NCBI GenBank assembly: GCA_937897645.1
Contig: CALCNV010000014.1
Coordinates: 1 to 26,567 of the forward strand
Direction: 5' to 3'
From: an uncultured Lysobacteraceae bacterium
Lineage (GTDB): Bacteria; Pseudomonadota; Gammaproteobacteria; Xanthomonadales; Xanthomonadaceae
DNA length: 26,567 nt
Shown here: positions 16,601 through 23,684 of the stretch, piece by piece
Layout of the letters: each line of letters starts with the position of its first letter
Numbering within the stretch: position 1 is the stretch's first letter
The notes under the pieces: generated by a model
The model's database searches: none
What the model saw: only the letters and a program-made list of their open reading frames with translations
What the model was told of the DNA's origin: nothing
Translations under genes and position numbers: made by a program

Positions 16601-17051
16601 TCTCGAACACCGCCGCCAGTTCGCCGGCCAGCGACCACGGTTTCAGCGCGTTGCCGTCTTCCAGGTAGCGCCGCAGCGGCTGCATGGCCGGGTCGCGCAG
16701 CAGCGCGGGATCGGTCAGCGCGGCATACAGCTGCCAGTGCAGGGCATCGGCGCCTAGGTCTTCGGCCGCGCCCGGGACAACCTGCCCCGGACCTGATCCG
16801 GGGTTGGCATCCAGCGCGCGAGCCACGAACTCGCCGGGGGTCAGGAATTCCAGGTTGGCGGCGATGCCGTGCGCCGCCGCCAGCGTCGCCTGCAGCCAGC
16901 GTCGCATCGCCACCTGCGGGATCAGCACCAGGTCCGGTGCCAGCAACGACTGGCCGGGCGCAGGCGTGCGCAGCTCGGTGGCCATCAGCCCGGCCAGCAC
17001 TTCCAGCGAGTTGGAGTGGTACAGGCGGAAGTCGGAAGAGGGTGCGGGCAT
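13674..17051 (-). CDS. recC: Exodeoxyribonuclease V gamma subunit RecC
   Basis: RecC is the scaffold and Chi-recognition subunit that splits the strands for RecB and RecD. The 1125-residue length is normal. Signatures include FRLYHSNSLEVLAGLMA at the N-terminus, LVLIPQVAMRRWLQ, the helicase-like region with REVQVLHDQLRGLLED and EIAVLAPDIDPYAPYIEAVF, LLPFRAICVLGMNDGDYPRR, and LRRFLLDPAGQFLSQRLGL before the inactive nuclease-like C-terminus. Near residues 83-95 an unusual Pro/Gly stretch (NPGSGPGQVVPG) is encoded by a palindromic repeat that looks inserted in frame. The gene heads recC-recB-recD and diverges from mlaF across 167 bases. The Shine-Dalgarno is weak. Confidence 0.96.
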   Translation of the reverse strand: MPAPSSDFRLYHSNSLEVLAGLMATELRTPAPGQSLLAPDLVLIPQVAMRRWLQATLAAAHGIAANLEFLTPGEFVARALDANPGSGPGQVVPGAAEDLGADALHWQLYAALTDPALLRDPAMQPLRRYLEDGNALKPWSLAGELAAVFEKYQAWRRDWLLGWEAGQAPRDPQAVLWRRIAGGKAHRARRIDDYLSRFSAVDGNAALPVGLPSRLFAFGTLNVSPDVLRVIATQARVGVMHFYMPTPTRSYWGDLQTLGEKLRAEQQDPFSRDEPENPLLEAWGAAGRDFVAVLGSYEVVHPSGEIAAYADPEQGEDDHPEHDRLLQRLQRDLLHRRASPSTPWRDAIDLHDPSLQVHACHTRLREVQVLHDQLRGLLEDPRFDPPLQAREIAVLAPDIDPYAPYIEAVFGGVAGTPEFIPYALADTSPLASEPLAEVFLHLLGLPVSRFGLNEILDLLACAPIATAAGLDAPALERLHGWLSAAGARWGIDAGHRERHQAPRDDAYTWAFALDRLLLGHASGDEGDIAGVAPWPGLEGNAVLALDALIRLLRVLARHERVLGERMTPAQWRERLLGLLAAVLPQPPQSLADQRALERLRTSIEGFADAARRAGFEQPVPPEVVRAHFATALAEADTRAPLLTGGVSFGRMVPMRLLPFRAICVLGMNDGDYPRRDPVAGLNQLTAELGTSKRRHGDRSLREDDRYLFLQLFTAASDVFYLSYLGADPRDGSVREPSVLVSELIDASAQYHAQPAEAAKALVVPHPLQPFAAAAFGEGDESRRFSYRSEWRSAAASLGHARHSLAPWVESSLPDIASVEEKEESESLNLDALRRFLLDPAGQFLSQRLGLRLPSVEDDGDDVEPLQMEGALLKSHLQQAALEAQLAGDTDDLYERMRARALLPSGALGQRALRQLQATLRPYAAAYAAWAEGSAATSLPFAVEIDGLQLHGRVQGIHPHGIARLRPGKLSGNAAIRFGLEWLLANAAGANLPLVVLAGQDKDEDRADLRVSEPLAQEKARAALRMLLQMRTQGMCTPLPFAPYTGWAIYTANPERAESAAQAKWYGNEFSDFAESANASIALAFRGRDPLATTEGYAEFAHNSHRIFEAVCHGNALVAFEELLHA
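16771..16807. repeat. Palindromic repeat inside recC
   Basis: CCCCGGA (16785-16791) and TCCGGGG (16797-16803) form 7-bp arms around five bases, flanked by CCCGGGACAACCTG. The sequence resembles a dispersed bacterial repeat of the form CCCCGGAC-TGATCCGGGG. In the recC frame it encodes a Gly/Pro-rich insert of about 12 residues without breaking the gene. Confidence 0.6.
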
Positions 17052-17218
17052 CGCGTCATCTTGCCGCAGTCGGGTCGCAGGGAGCGCGACGGATGAAATG
17101 TGAGGCGGCGCTTCATCCCGTACTCTGCTGTGGACGGGCCTGTTTCCACGCCACGGTGCACCCCCTGTTCAGCCGCAGCCCCCGATCCTCTGCGGTCGTT
17201 TTGGAGTTCCTTGCGCCA

Positions 17219-18007
17219 ATGCCAGCCCCCGATTCCCCTGCAGTACGCCTCACCCAGGCCCGGCTCGACCGTGGCGGGCGCACGGTGCTGCGCGATATCG
17301 ACCTGTCGGTGCCGCGCGGCAGCATCACCGCGGTGCTGGGGCCGTCGGGCAGCGGCAAGTCCACCTTGCTGGCCGCGCTGACCGGCGAGCTGGTGCCGGC
17401 GGCGGGCACGGTGGAGGTCTTCGGCGAGCCAGTACCGCGCACCACCCGCGCGCTGTTGGAAATGCGCAAGGGCATCGGCGTGCTGCTGCAGGGCAATGGC
17501 CTGCTCACCGACCTGACCGTGGCGGACAACGTCGCCCTGCCGCTGCGCGCGCATACCAAGCTGCCGAAGGCGCTGGTGCAACGCATCGTCGACTTCAAGC
17601 TCAATGCGGTCGGCCTGCGCGCGGCGGCGGAGGCCTGGCCGCGCGAGCTGTCCGGCGGCATGGCCCGGCGCGTGGCCCTGGCCCGGGCCTTGGCGCTGGA
17701 TCCGCCGCTGATGATCTACGACGAGCCCCTGACCGGGCTGGATCCCATTGCCAGCGGCGTGATCATGAGCCTGATCCAGCGCCTCAACGACAGCCTGGGC
17801 CTGACCAGCATCATCGTCAGCCACCACGTGCATGAAACCCTGCCCATCGCCGACCGCGCGGTGGTGATTGCGAACGGCGGCATAGTGTTTTCCGGCACTC
17901 CGACCGATCTGGAAGCCAGCACCGATCCACTGGTGCGGCAGTTCCTGCGGGGGGAGCCGGATGGGCCGATCGGTTTCGATGCGAGTCCTCGGACGGAGGC
18001 GGCATGA
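17219..18007 (+). CDS. mlaF: Phospholipid ABC transporter ATP-binding protein MlaF
   Basis: MlaF is the cytoplasmic ATPase of MlaFEDB, which moves phospholipids between outer and inner membranes to keep outer-leaflet asymmetry. The 262 residues carry Walker A GPSGSGKST (41-49), Q-loop Gln91, signature LSGGM (144-148), Walker B LMIYDE (164-169) and H-loop His202 in VSHHVHE. The frame is open far upstream on a strand antisense to recC, but the ATG at 17219 is chosen because the ABC domain begins just after and GGAG lies upstream. It is the first gene of mlaFEDCBA. The gap to mlaE is long (122 bases) and holds a palindromic repeat. Confidence 0.96.
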   Translation: MPAPDSPAVRLTQARLDRGGRTVLRDIDLSVPRGSITAVLGPSGSGKSTLLAALTGELVPAAGTVEVFGEPVPRTTRALLEMRKGIGVLLQGNGLLTDLTVADNVALPLRAHTKLPKALVQRIVDFKLNAVGLRAAAEAWPRELSGGMARRVALARALALDPPLMIYDEPLTGLDPIASGVIMSLIQRLNDSLGLTSIIVSHHVHETLPIADRAVVIANGGIVFSGTPTDLEASTDPLVRQFLRGEPDGPIGFDASPRTEAA

Positions 18008-18047
18008 ACCTCCGGCTCGCCTTGATCCCGTCCGCAGGACCAGAGCC

Positions 18048-18070
18048 TGCCCCCTTTTGCAAAGGGGGCA
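18048..18070. repeat. Palindromic repeat between mlaF and mlaE
   Basis: TGCCCCCTTT (18048-18057) and AAAGGGGGCA (18061-18070) are perfect 10-bp arms with a three-base centre. A near-identical unit occurs at about 25695-25714. No T-run follows, so an operon-internal terminator is not supported, but the hairpin could affect RNA stability. Confidence 0.8.
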
Positions 18071-18129
18071 AATCCGGGCAGCCGCTTGTTGCTTCGATCG
18101 GCGCGGCGAACCACGGGACGGTGAACTGA

Positions 18130-18879
18130 ATGCCTGTTGCCGCCTCCCTCCGCTCCCTCGGCCGGGCCGGGCTGTTCACCCTTTCGGTGTTCCGCTCGTC
18201 CGTGCCCACGCGCGACTTTTTCGCCGAACTTACGCGCGAAATCTACAAAGTAGGCGCACGTTCGCTGCCGATCATTGCCGTGGGCGGTGCCTTCGTAGGT
18301 CTGGTCCTGACCCTGCAGGGCTACCGCACGCTGACCACGTTTGGCGCCACTGACGCTCTGTCCACTCTGCTCGGGCTGTCGCTGTACCGCGAACTCGGCC
18401 CGGTGCTGACCGCGCTGCTGTTCATCGGCCGCGCCGGTTCGTCCATCGCCGCCGAACTGGGCCTGATGCGCGCCACTGACCAGATCAAGGCGCTGGAACT
18501 CATGGCCATCGACCCGATCGCCAAGGCCGTGGCCCCGCGTTTCTGGGCGGCGGTGATCTGCGTGCCGCTGCTGACCGGCTTCTTCTGCAGCCTGGCCATC
18601 AGCGCCAGCTATTTCCAGGCCGTGCACGTGCTGGGCCTGGACAACGGCGTGTTCTGGTCGGCGCTGAGCAACAGCGTGGATTTCCGTGATGACTTCGGCG
18701 TCGCGCTGTTGAAGTCGGCGGTGTTCGGCGGCACCTGTGCCCTGGTGGCGGCGTATGAAGGCTTCCACGCCGAGCCCACCATCGAAGGCACCTCGCTGGC
18801 GACCACGCGCGCGGTGGTCAATGCCTCGCTGCTGGTGCTGATGTTCAACTTCGTCATGTCTGCGCTGCTGTTCCAATGA
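18130..18879 (+). CDS. mlaE: Phospholipid ABC transporter permease MlaE
   Basis: MlaE is the inner-membrane permease of the MlaFEDB complex. The 249 residues show the family pattern: an N-terminal amphipathic interfacial region (1-45), a helix around LPIIAVGGAFVGLVLTLQG, then the conserved YRELGPVLTALLFIGRAGSS and IAAELGLMRATDQIKAL with the coupling sequence LELMAIDP, and C-terminal spans around 144-165, 195-212 and 230-248. The ATG at 18130 gives the standard length; its ribosome site is weak (GGTGA). It follows mlaF after a repeat-bearing gap and precedes mlaD by 58 bases. Confidence 0.96.
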   Translation: MPVAASLRSLGRAGLFTLSVFRSSVPTRDFFAELTREIYKVGARSLPIIAVGGAFVGLVLTLQGYRTLTTFGATDALSTLLGLSLYRELGPVLTALLFIGRAGSSIAAELGLMRATDQIKALELMAIDPIAKAVAPRFWAAVICVPLLTGFFCSLAISASYFQAVHVLGLDNGVFWSALSNSVDFRDDFGVALLKSAVFGGTCALVAAYEGFHAEPTIEGTSLATTRAVVNASLLVLMFNFVMSALLFQ

Positions 18880-18937
18880 TGCACTCCCTTCGCAAAACCC
18901 CGTGCCTGTGGGCGCGGACCGTCAAAGGCCGATAACC

Positions 18938-19477
18938 ATGTCCATCCGCGGACCCCGTCTTGAATTCGCCGTCGGCGCCTTCCTGCTGCTGGCCCTGGCC
19001 TCGCTGCTGGTGCTGGCCTTCGCCTCGACCAACCAGAAGTTCGGCTTCGGTGGCGGCACCTACGAACTCACCGCCCGCTTCAGCAACCTGGGCCAGCTGC
19101 GCCCGCAGGCACCGGTGAAGATCGGCGGCGTGGTGATCGGGCAGGTGTCCGGGATCACGCTGGATCCGGTGAAGTTCGATTCCATCGTCACCTTGTCCAT
19201 CGACAGCGCCTTCAAGGACCTGCCCGCCGACACCTCGGCCGGCATCTTCACCAGCGGTTTGCTGGGCGAGAACTACATTGGCCTGTCTCCGGGCGGCGAC
19301 CCGGACGTGCTGAAGCCCGGCGAAGAGATCGCCTTCACCCAGCCCGCCGTCGACCTGCTGCAGCTGGTCGGCAAGTACATGTTCAGTGGTGGTGGCAAAC
19401 CCGCCGAGGGCGCCGAAGCAGGCGCTGCCGACGATGCGACCGCTGCTCCCGCGCCTACCGAGGAACAAACCCCATGA
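18938..19477 (+). CDS. mlaD: MCE-domain lipid transport protein MlaD
   Basis: MlaD is anchored in the inner membrane by one helix and forms a hexameric ring that passes phospholipid between MlaC and MlaE. The 179 residues have a membrane segment at about 9-30 (FAVGAFLLLALASLLVLAFA), an MCE domain at about 40-118 (LTARFSNLGQLRPQAPVKIG, VVIGQVSGI, and TSGLLGENYIGL), a hydrophobic helix near LLQLVGKYMF, and an Ala/Glu/Pro tail of about 35 residues. The ATG at 18938 has AAAGG nine bases upstream and is preferred over an in-frame GTG at 18902. Its stop overlaps mlaC in ATGA. Confidence 0.96.
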   Translation: MSIRGPRLEFAVGAFLLLALASLLVLAFASTNQKFGFGGGTYELTARFSNLGQLRPQAPVKIGGVVIGQVSGITLDPVKFDSIVTLSIDSAFKDLPADTSAGIFTSGLLGENYIGLSPGGDPDVLKPGEEIAFTQPAVDLLQLVGKYMFSGGGKPAEGAEAGAADDATAAPAPTEEQTP

Positions 19478-20145
19478 AAGCCCGCTCCATGAACAAGCCC
19501 CTGTTATCCCTGTTCATTGCTTCCGCCCTGCTGGTCGGTGCGCCCGTGCTCGCCGTAGCGCAGGCCGCCAAGCCCGCCGCAGCACCCGCCGCGCAAGGTT
19601 CGGCCAGCAAGCTGGTGCTGGACAGCAGCACCCGCATCCTGACTACGCTGGAACAGCGCCGCGCCGAGTTCCGCAGCAATCCGGCGGTGCTGAAGCAGTT
19701 CATCACCGGCGAATTCAACCGCATGTTCGACCGCGACTACGCCGCACGCCTGGTGCTGGGCGTGCACGGCCGCGGCGCGTCCGAAGCCGACGTGAAGCTG
19801 TTCTCCGACGCGCTGGCCGACAACCTGATGGCCCGTTACGGCACCTCGCTGCTCGACTTCAACACCAAGCTGCGCGTGCGGGTGAAATCCGAGTCCGCGC
19901 TGCCGGGCGGACGTGGCGTCAAAGTGTCCAGCGAGATGCTGCGCGCCGGTGGCGAGCCGATCCCGGTCGACTACCTGATGCGCAACGTGGGCGGGCAGTG
20001 GCGGGTGTTCGACGTGATGGTGGAAGGCATTTCCTACGTGCAGACCTTCAAGAACCAGTTCGACGCACCGCTGCGGCAGAAATCCATCGCCCAGGTCGCC
20101 GCCGACCTGCGCGCCGGCAAGATGCAGGCCAATGCCGGCAACTGA
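19474..20145 (+). CDS. mlaC: Periplasmic phospholipid-binding protein MlaC
   Basis: MlaC ferries phospholipid across the periplasm between MlaA-porin and MlaD. The 223 residues begin with a signal peptide (about 1-31, ending AVAQA), a Pro/Ala linker, and the tol-Ttg2 domain from about residue 45: RILTTLEQRRAEFRSNPAVL, YAARLVLG, FSDALADNLMARYG, and VDYLMRNVGGQWRVFDVMVEG followed by ISYVQTFKNQF. The start at 19474 forms an ATGA overlap with mlaD; Met6 is an alternative. It overlaps mlaB by 14 bases. Confidence 0.95.
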   Translation: MKARSMNKPLLSLFIASALLVGAPVLAVAQAAKPAAAPAAQGSASKLVLDSSTRILTTLEQRRAEFRSNPAVLKQFITGEFNRMFDRDYAARLVLGVHGRGASEADVKLFSDALADNLMARYGTSLLDFNTKLRVRVKSESALPGGRGVKVSSEMLRAGGEPIPVDYLMRNVGGQWRVFDVMVEGISYVQTFKNQFDAPLRQKSIAQVAADLRAGKMQANAGN

Positions 20146-20446
20146 GGCCACGCTGCAACGCGAAGGCGACGCGCTGGTGTTCACCGGCGCGATCGACCGC
20201 GCGGCCGCGCTGGCGCTGTGGGCCCCGGCACTGGCCGTGCTGGCCGGCGCGCAACGCATCGTCCTGACCAAGGTCACTACCGTCGACAGCGCCGGGCTGG
20301 CATTGTTGGCCGAACTCGCCGCACGCCTGCGCGCGGCGGGAATTGCGCCACGTATCGAAGGCGAGCCCCCCGGCCTGCCGGATCTGCGCGCCGCGTACCG
20401 CTTGACTCCCGGGCTGGATTTCCCCGGGGCGACCCCCACGTCGTAA
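20132..20446 (+). CDS. mlaB: STAS-domain protein MlaB
   Basis: MlaB binds MlaF in the cytoplasm and is needed for assembly and activity of the transporter. The 104-residue product is a lone STAS domain with the conserved turn TTVDSAGLALLAEL, in which Ser53 sits at the position of the usual Ser/Thr. A beta strand (ALVFTGAIDRAA) and a strand-helix pair (RIVLTKV) precede it. Its start lies inside the end of mlaC, 14 bases before that stop, which suggests coupled translation. Sequence similarity is low, as usual for MlaB, but position in the operon supports the call. Confidence 0.9.
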   Translation: MPATEATLQREGDALVFTGAIDRAAALALWAPALAVLAGAQRIVLTKVTTVDSAGLALLAELAARLRAAGIAPRIEGEPPGLPDLRAAYRLTPGLDFPGATPTS

Positions 20447-20475
20447 CAAGGCGTCCCCACGGCGCCGGGAACAGG

Positions 20476-21525
20476 ATGAAACTCCCACGCATTGCCATTG
20501 CTGTCGTACTTGCCGCGCTGGTGTCTGCCTGCGCGTCGGCTCCGCCTGCAAGCTCATACGCCCCGCCAGCCGAGACGGTCGTTGTCGGAAGCGCCGGGCA
20601 AGGCGACCTACCGGAAACAGCGGAAAGCTCCGCGCCGCCAATTCCGCAGGACGATGCTCCGGTCGCTCAGGCCGAAGCCGTTGCAGCAGACGCCACCACC
20701 ACGAGCCAGGTACAGGCGCCGACCGCGGCCGAGGATGACTTCGCCGCCATCTACGGGCAGGACGACTACAACCCGGTTGCCGACCCCACCTTGCCACCAG
20801 GCGTTGAACTGCCGGCCAGCTACGACCCGTGGGAGAAATACAACCGCAAGATGCACGCGCTCAACAACGCCGTGGACGAAGCCATCGCCAAGCCGCTGGC
20901 GCAGGGCTACGTGAAAGTGGTGCCGCGCCCGGTACGCCTGGGCGTGAGCAACTTCTTCAGCAACCTGGGCCAGCCGGTCAGCGCACTCAATGCCCTGCTG
21001 CAGGGCAAGCCCAAGCAGGCGGGGCAGTCGATGGGCCGTTTCCTGCTGAACTCCACCCTGGGCATCGGCGGCATCTTCGACCCGGCCAGCGATGCCAAGC
21101 TGCCGCGCAAGAGCGAGGACTTCGGCCAGACCCTCGGCGTGTGGGGCTGGAAACGTTCGCGCTACGTCGAACTGCCGCTGTTCGGTCCGCGCACGATCCG
21201 TGACGTGGTGGGCCTGGTCGGCGACGCGCCGCTGGCGCCCTTGCAACAGGTCGACTACGACGCGCTGCGCGTGTTCCTGCAGGGCACGCAACTGGTCGAC
21301 GTGCGCGCCGACCTGTTGTCCGTCGACAGCCTGCGCGAAGGCGCGGTGGATGAGTATTCGCTGTTCCGCGATTCGTGGCTGCAGCGTCGCAATTACCAGA
21401 TCAGTGAAGGCAGCAAGCGCACGGATGCGGACGCAAACCTGCCCGACTACCTGCTGGAAGAAGAAAACAATCCCACCGTCCCGATTGATGCGATGCCGAT
21501 GGTGCTTCCGCCGCCGGGTGGGTGA
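20476..21525 (+). CDS. mlaA: Outer-membrane lipoprotein MlaA (VacJ)
   Basis: MlaA sits in the outer membrane, usually with a porin, and removes phospholipids from the outer leaflet. The 349 residues start with a lipoprotein signal (lipobox LVSAC, Cys19). A long Ala/Pro/Glu-rich linker fills about 20-110. The MlaA domain starts at YDPWEKYNRKMHALNN (116-131) and includes GVSNFFSNLGQPVSALNALL, QSMGRFLLNSTLGIGGIFDP, EDFGQTLGVWG and LPLFGPRTIRDVVG. The linker and Pro-rich tail make it about 100 residues longer than the Escherichia coli protein. The ATG at 20476 is chosen for the lipobox. It is 29 bases after mlaB and closes the operon, whereas mlaA is unlinked in enterobacteria. Confidence 0.96.
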   Translation: MKLPRIAIAVVLAALVSACASAPPASSYAPPAETVVVGSAGQGDLPETAESSAPPIPQDDAPVAQAEAVAADATTTSQVQAPTAAEDDFAAIYGQDDYNPVADPTLPPGVELPASYDPWEKYNRKMHALNNAVDEAIAKPLAQGYVKVVPRPVRLGVSNFFSNLGQPVSALNALLQGKPKQAGQSMGRFLLNSTLGIGGIFDPASDAKLPRKSEDFGQTLGVWGWKRSRYVELPLFGPRTIRDVVGLVGDAPLAPLQQVDYDALRVFLQGTQLVDVRADLLSVDSLREGAVDEYSLFRDSWLQRRNYQISEGSKRTDADANLPDYLLEEENNPTVPIDAMPMVLPPPGG

Positions 21526-21610
21526 TGCAGCTTGGTTGGTGCTTCCCCCAGTCCCGCGCCGTGCATCCCGCGTTCGCAACACAACTAAAGAACAAAAATA
21601 GTAAACAGCA

Positions 21611-21719
21611 TCGTCATCCCAGCGAACGCTGGGATCCATCTTGATCTTTGTAGGGTGGCAGACGGAGTCAAAGGCAAGAACAACGTCAAAATGGGTCCAA
21701 GCGTTCGCTGGGATGACGA
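21611..21719. repeat. Palindromic element, relative of 901-977
   Basis: Arms 21611-21639 and 21691-21719 match in reverse complement at 27 of 29 bases around a 51-base centre. The arm sequence (TCGTCATCCCAGCGAACGCT at its outer end) differs from that at 901-929 by paired changes that keep the inner palindrome. It fills the gap between the convergent mlaA and rmuC and may serve as a bidirectional terminator. Confidence 0.88.
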
Positions 21720-21730
21720 TGCGGGTAAAC

Positions 21731-23074
21731 CTATTCCTGTGAGTCCTGATCCGTCTCGTTTTCCAGCAAATCTTGTCCGCTCTCGGTATTCAGCGACCCA
21801 ACCTCTCGCAGGCTGCGTTCGATCGCCCTCGTGCGTGCACCGGTATTGTCGATCTGCTTGCTGGCTTGATCGAGCTTCACCTTCACCGAATCCAATACAT
21901 CGCCAAACTTGCCGAACTCCTTCTTCGCAGTGTCAAGGATTCGCCACACTTCGGAGGAGCGCTTCTCGATTGCCAGTGTGCGGAAACCGACGTGCAGGCT
22001 GGTCAGCAGGGCAAGCAGGGTAGTGGGGCCTGCGAGTGTAATCCTGTGGTCGCGTTGCATGGCCTCAAACAAGCCCGGGCGCCTCAATACTTCGGCATAG
22101 AGCCCCTCAGTCGGCAAAAACATCACTGCAAACTCGGTCGTGTGAGGCGTTGCTACATACTTGCGGATTTCCAGCGCCTGTTTCTTGATAGTTCGTTCCA
22201 GCGCGTCACCTGCAGCCCTCACGCCATCGATGTCGGCCTTTTCTTGGGCATCTAGAAGGCGCTCGTAGTCTTCGCGCGGGAACTTCGCGTCGATCGGAAG
22301 CCATACCACGGCATCCGCATTGGAACCGGGGAATCGGACGGCAAATTCAACGCGCTTTCCGGTTCCCGGGATGGTTTCCACATTGGCTGAATACTGATCC
22401 GGCGCGAAGACCTGTTCCAGCAAACCCGCCAGCTGCACCTCGCCGAACACGCCGCGCGACTTCACATTGTTGAGCACGCGTTGCAGTCCGCCCACGTCGG
22501 CGGCCAGCTTGTTCATGTCACCCAGGCCCTGGTGCACCTGCGCCAGCATGGCAGTGACGTTGCCGAAGCTTTCGGTCAAGCGCGTTTCCAGCGTGGCGTG
22601 CAGTTTCTCGTCGACGGTGGCGCGCATCTGCTCCAGCTTGGCGGCATTGTCGGCCTGCAATTCCTTGAGGCGCGATTCCAGCGTGGTGCGCATTTCGCCA
22701 ATGCGCTGTTCATTGCGCTGGGTGAGTTCGTTGAGGCGCTGGCTGAGCGTGTCGCTGAAACGCTGCTGTTGTTCGCTGCTTTCCTGTCTACCCTTGCGTG
22801 CGTCCTCACCCAGCGCCTCGCGCAGCAGGTCAAGACGCTGGTCGGTGCGTGTGCTCAGCTCGGTGAGATTGCGACCAAAGCCTTCGATCCGCGTTTCCTG
22901 CTGCTTCGACAGGCTATCCAGCTGCTCGCGCAACTCGCTGCGGCCGCTGCGCTGCTCCTCGCGCAGGGCGAGTTCCATGCGCTGCTCGGGGCGGCGCAAG
23001 AGCAGCGCTAACAACAATGCGATGGCGGCCAGCACCAGGCCGGCCAGAAGCATGAGGAGTGTGTTGGTATCCAT
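21731..23074 (-). CDS. rmuC: DNA recombination protein RmuC
   Basis: RmuC limits recombination at inverted repeats in enterobacteria and is proposed to be a nuclease-like protein; its exact activity is unsettled. The 447 residues have an N-terminal membrane anchor (5-26), a long charged coiled coil (about 28-190), and the RmuC domain. The domain includes RGVFGEVQLAGLLEQVF (207-223), VEFAVRFPG (242-250), the nuclease-like WLPIDAKFPREDY (258-270), and FLPTEGLYAEVLRRPGLFE further on. The ATG at 23074 has no Shine-Dalgarno. A TACACT hexamer seven bases upstream raises the possibility of a leaderless transcript. The gene is divergent from hicA. Confidence 0.95.
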   Translation of the reverse strand: MDTNTLLMLLAGLVLAAIALLLALLLRRPEQRMELALREEQRSGRSELREQLDSLSKQQETRIEGFGRNLTELSTRTDQRLDLLREALGEDARKGRQESSEQQQRFSDTLSQRLNELTQRNEQRIGEMRTTLESRLKELQADNAAKLEQMRATVDEKLHATLETRLTESFGNVTAMLAQVHQGLGDMNKLAADVGGLQRVLNNVKSRGVFGEVQLAGLLEQVFAPDQYSANVETIPGTGKRVEFAVRFPGSNADAVVWLPIDAKFPREDYERLLDAQEKADIDGVRAAGDALERTIKKQALEIRKYVATPHTTEFAVMFLPTEGLYAEVLRRPGLFEAMQRDHRITLAGPTTLLALLTSLHVGFRTLAIEKRSSEVWRILDTAKKEFGKFGDVLDSVKVKLDQASKQIDNTGARTRAIERSLREVGSLNTESGQDLLENETDQDSQE

Positions 23075-23193
23075 GGCTACAGTGTAGCGGGGTCGGTCTC
23101 AAGAGCTGATTCCGCGGTGGTTGCCCCCACGACAGCTCCGTTGCACTATGTTCCTGACGCCTTGATCGTGAAGGTGCCGTGTTGCCGGGTAAC

Positions 23194-23205
23194 GCCAAGG
23201 TTGGC
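23194..23205. promoter_or_regulatory. Small palindrome just upstream of hicA
   Basis: GCCAAGGTTGGC has 5-bp arms around GG and ends 16 bases before the hicA start. Toxin-antitoxin operons often autoregulate through such a site, but this HicB shows no DNA-binding domain, so the assignment is weak. Confidence 0.25.
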
Positions 23206-23221
23206 ACAAGGAAACCCGTTC

Positions 23222-23416
23222 GTGAAAGTCAGGGAACTGATGGTATTGGTCGAAGCGGATGGGTGGCGACTGGTGCGCCAGAAGGGCAGCCACCGCCAGT
23301 ATCATCATCCGCTCAAATCCGGCACGGTGACCGTGTCCGGCAACCTGGGCATCGATGTCCCGCCCGGCACGCTCAACAGCGTGTTGAAACAAGCAGGTCT
23401 AAAGCCAGCAAGGTGA
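23222..23416 (+). CDS. hicA: HicA family mRNA interferase toxin
   Basis: HicA cleaves mRNA and is neutralised by HicB. The 64-residue product is a typical compact dsRBD-like HicA: VKVRELMVLVEADGW, then the active-site segment RQKGSHRQYHHP with His24, and VPPGTLNSVLKQAGL. The frame is open upstream to 23117, but the GTG at 23222 is preferred since AAGGAAA lies eight bases before it and family members start with M(K/S)-R-E. The gene is followed after five bases by hicB, the usual toxin-first order. Confidence 0.93.
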   Translation: MKVRELMVLVEADGWRLVRQKGSHRQYHHPLKSGTVTVSGNLGIDVPPGTLNSVLKQAGLKPAR

Positions 23417-23421
23417 ATGCT

Positions 23422-23637
23422 ATGCGCTACATGGTCGTGGTTGAAAAGGGACCGGAAAGCTACGGCGCGTATGTGCCCGACCTTCCGGGCTGCGTGGCGG
23501 TAGGTGAAACAGAGCAGGAAGTCCTGCAACTCATCCAGGAAGCCATCGAGTTCCACCTCGAAGGACTCAAGGAAGAGGGGCAATCCATCCCTTCCCCGCA
23601 TTCCTCAAGCGCGTTCGTCGAAGTTCGCGCCGCCTGA
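23422..23637 (+). CDS. hicB: HicB family antitoxin, short form
   Basis: HicB blocks the HicA active site. The 71 residues match the degenerate RNase H-like HicB core: MRYMVVVEKGPESYGAYVPD, then LPGCVAVGETEQEVLQLIQE and AIEFHLEGLKEEG. There is no C-terminal ribbon-helix-helix or HTH domain, so this is the short form. AGGTGA five bases before the ATG at 23422 supports the start. An in-frame GTG at 23413 overlapping the hicA stop would add three residues. Tight spacing points to one transcript with hicA. Confidence 0.93.
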   Translation: MRYMVVVEKGPESYGAYVPDLPGCVAVGETEQEVLQLIQEAIEFHLEGLKEEGQSIPSPHSSSAFVEVRAA

Positions 23638-23684
23638 GCCAGATCAACCTGGACGAGGCCATAGAGCCGCCTCGTATCTCCCAG

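Noticed and set aside
14967..16757. Open frame of 596 codons on the plus strand
   Set aside because: Antisense to recC; His/Gln/Arg-rich composition typical of shadow frames.
17716..18876. Open frame of 386 codons on the minus strand
   Set aside because: Antisense to mlaF and mlaE, both with clear family motifs.
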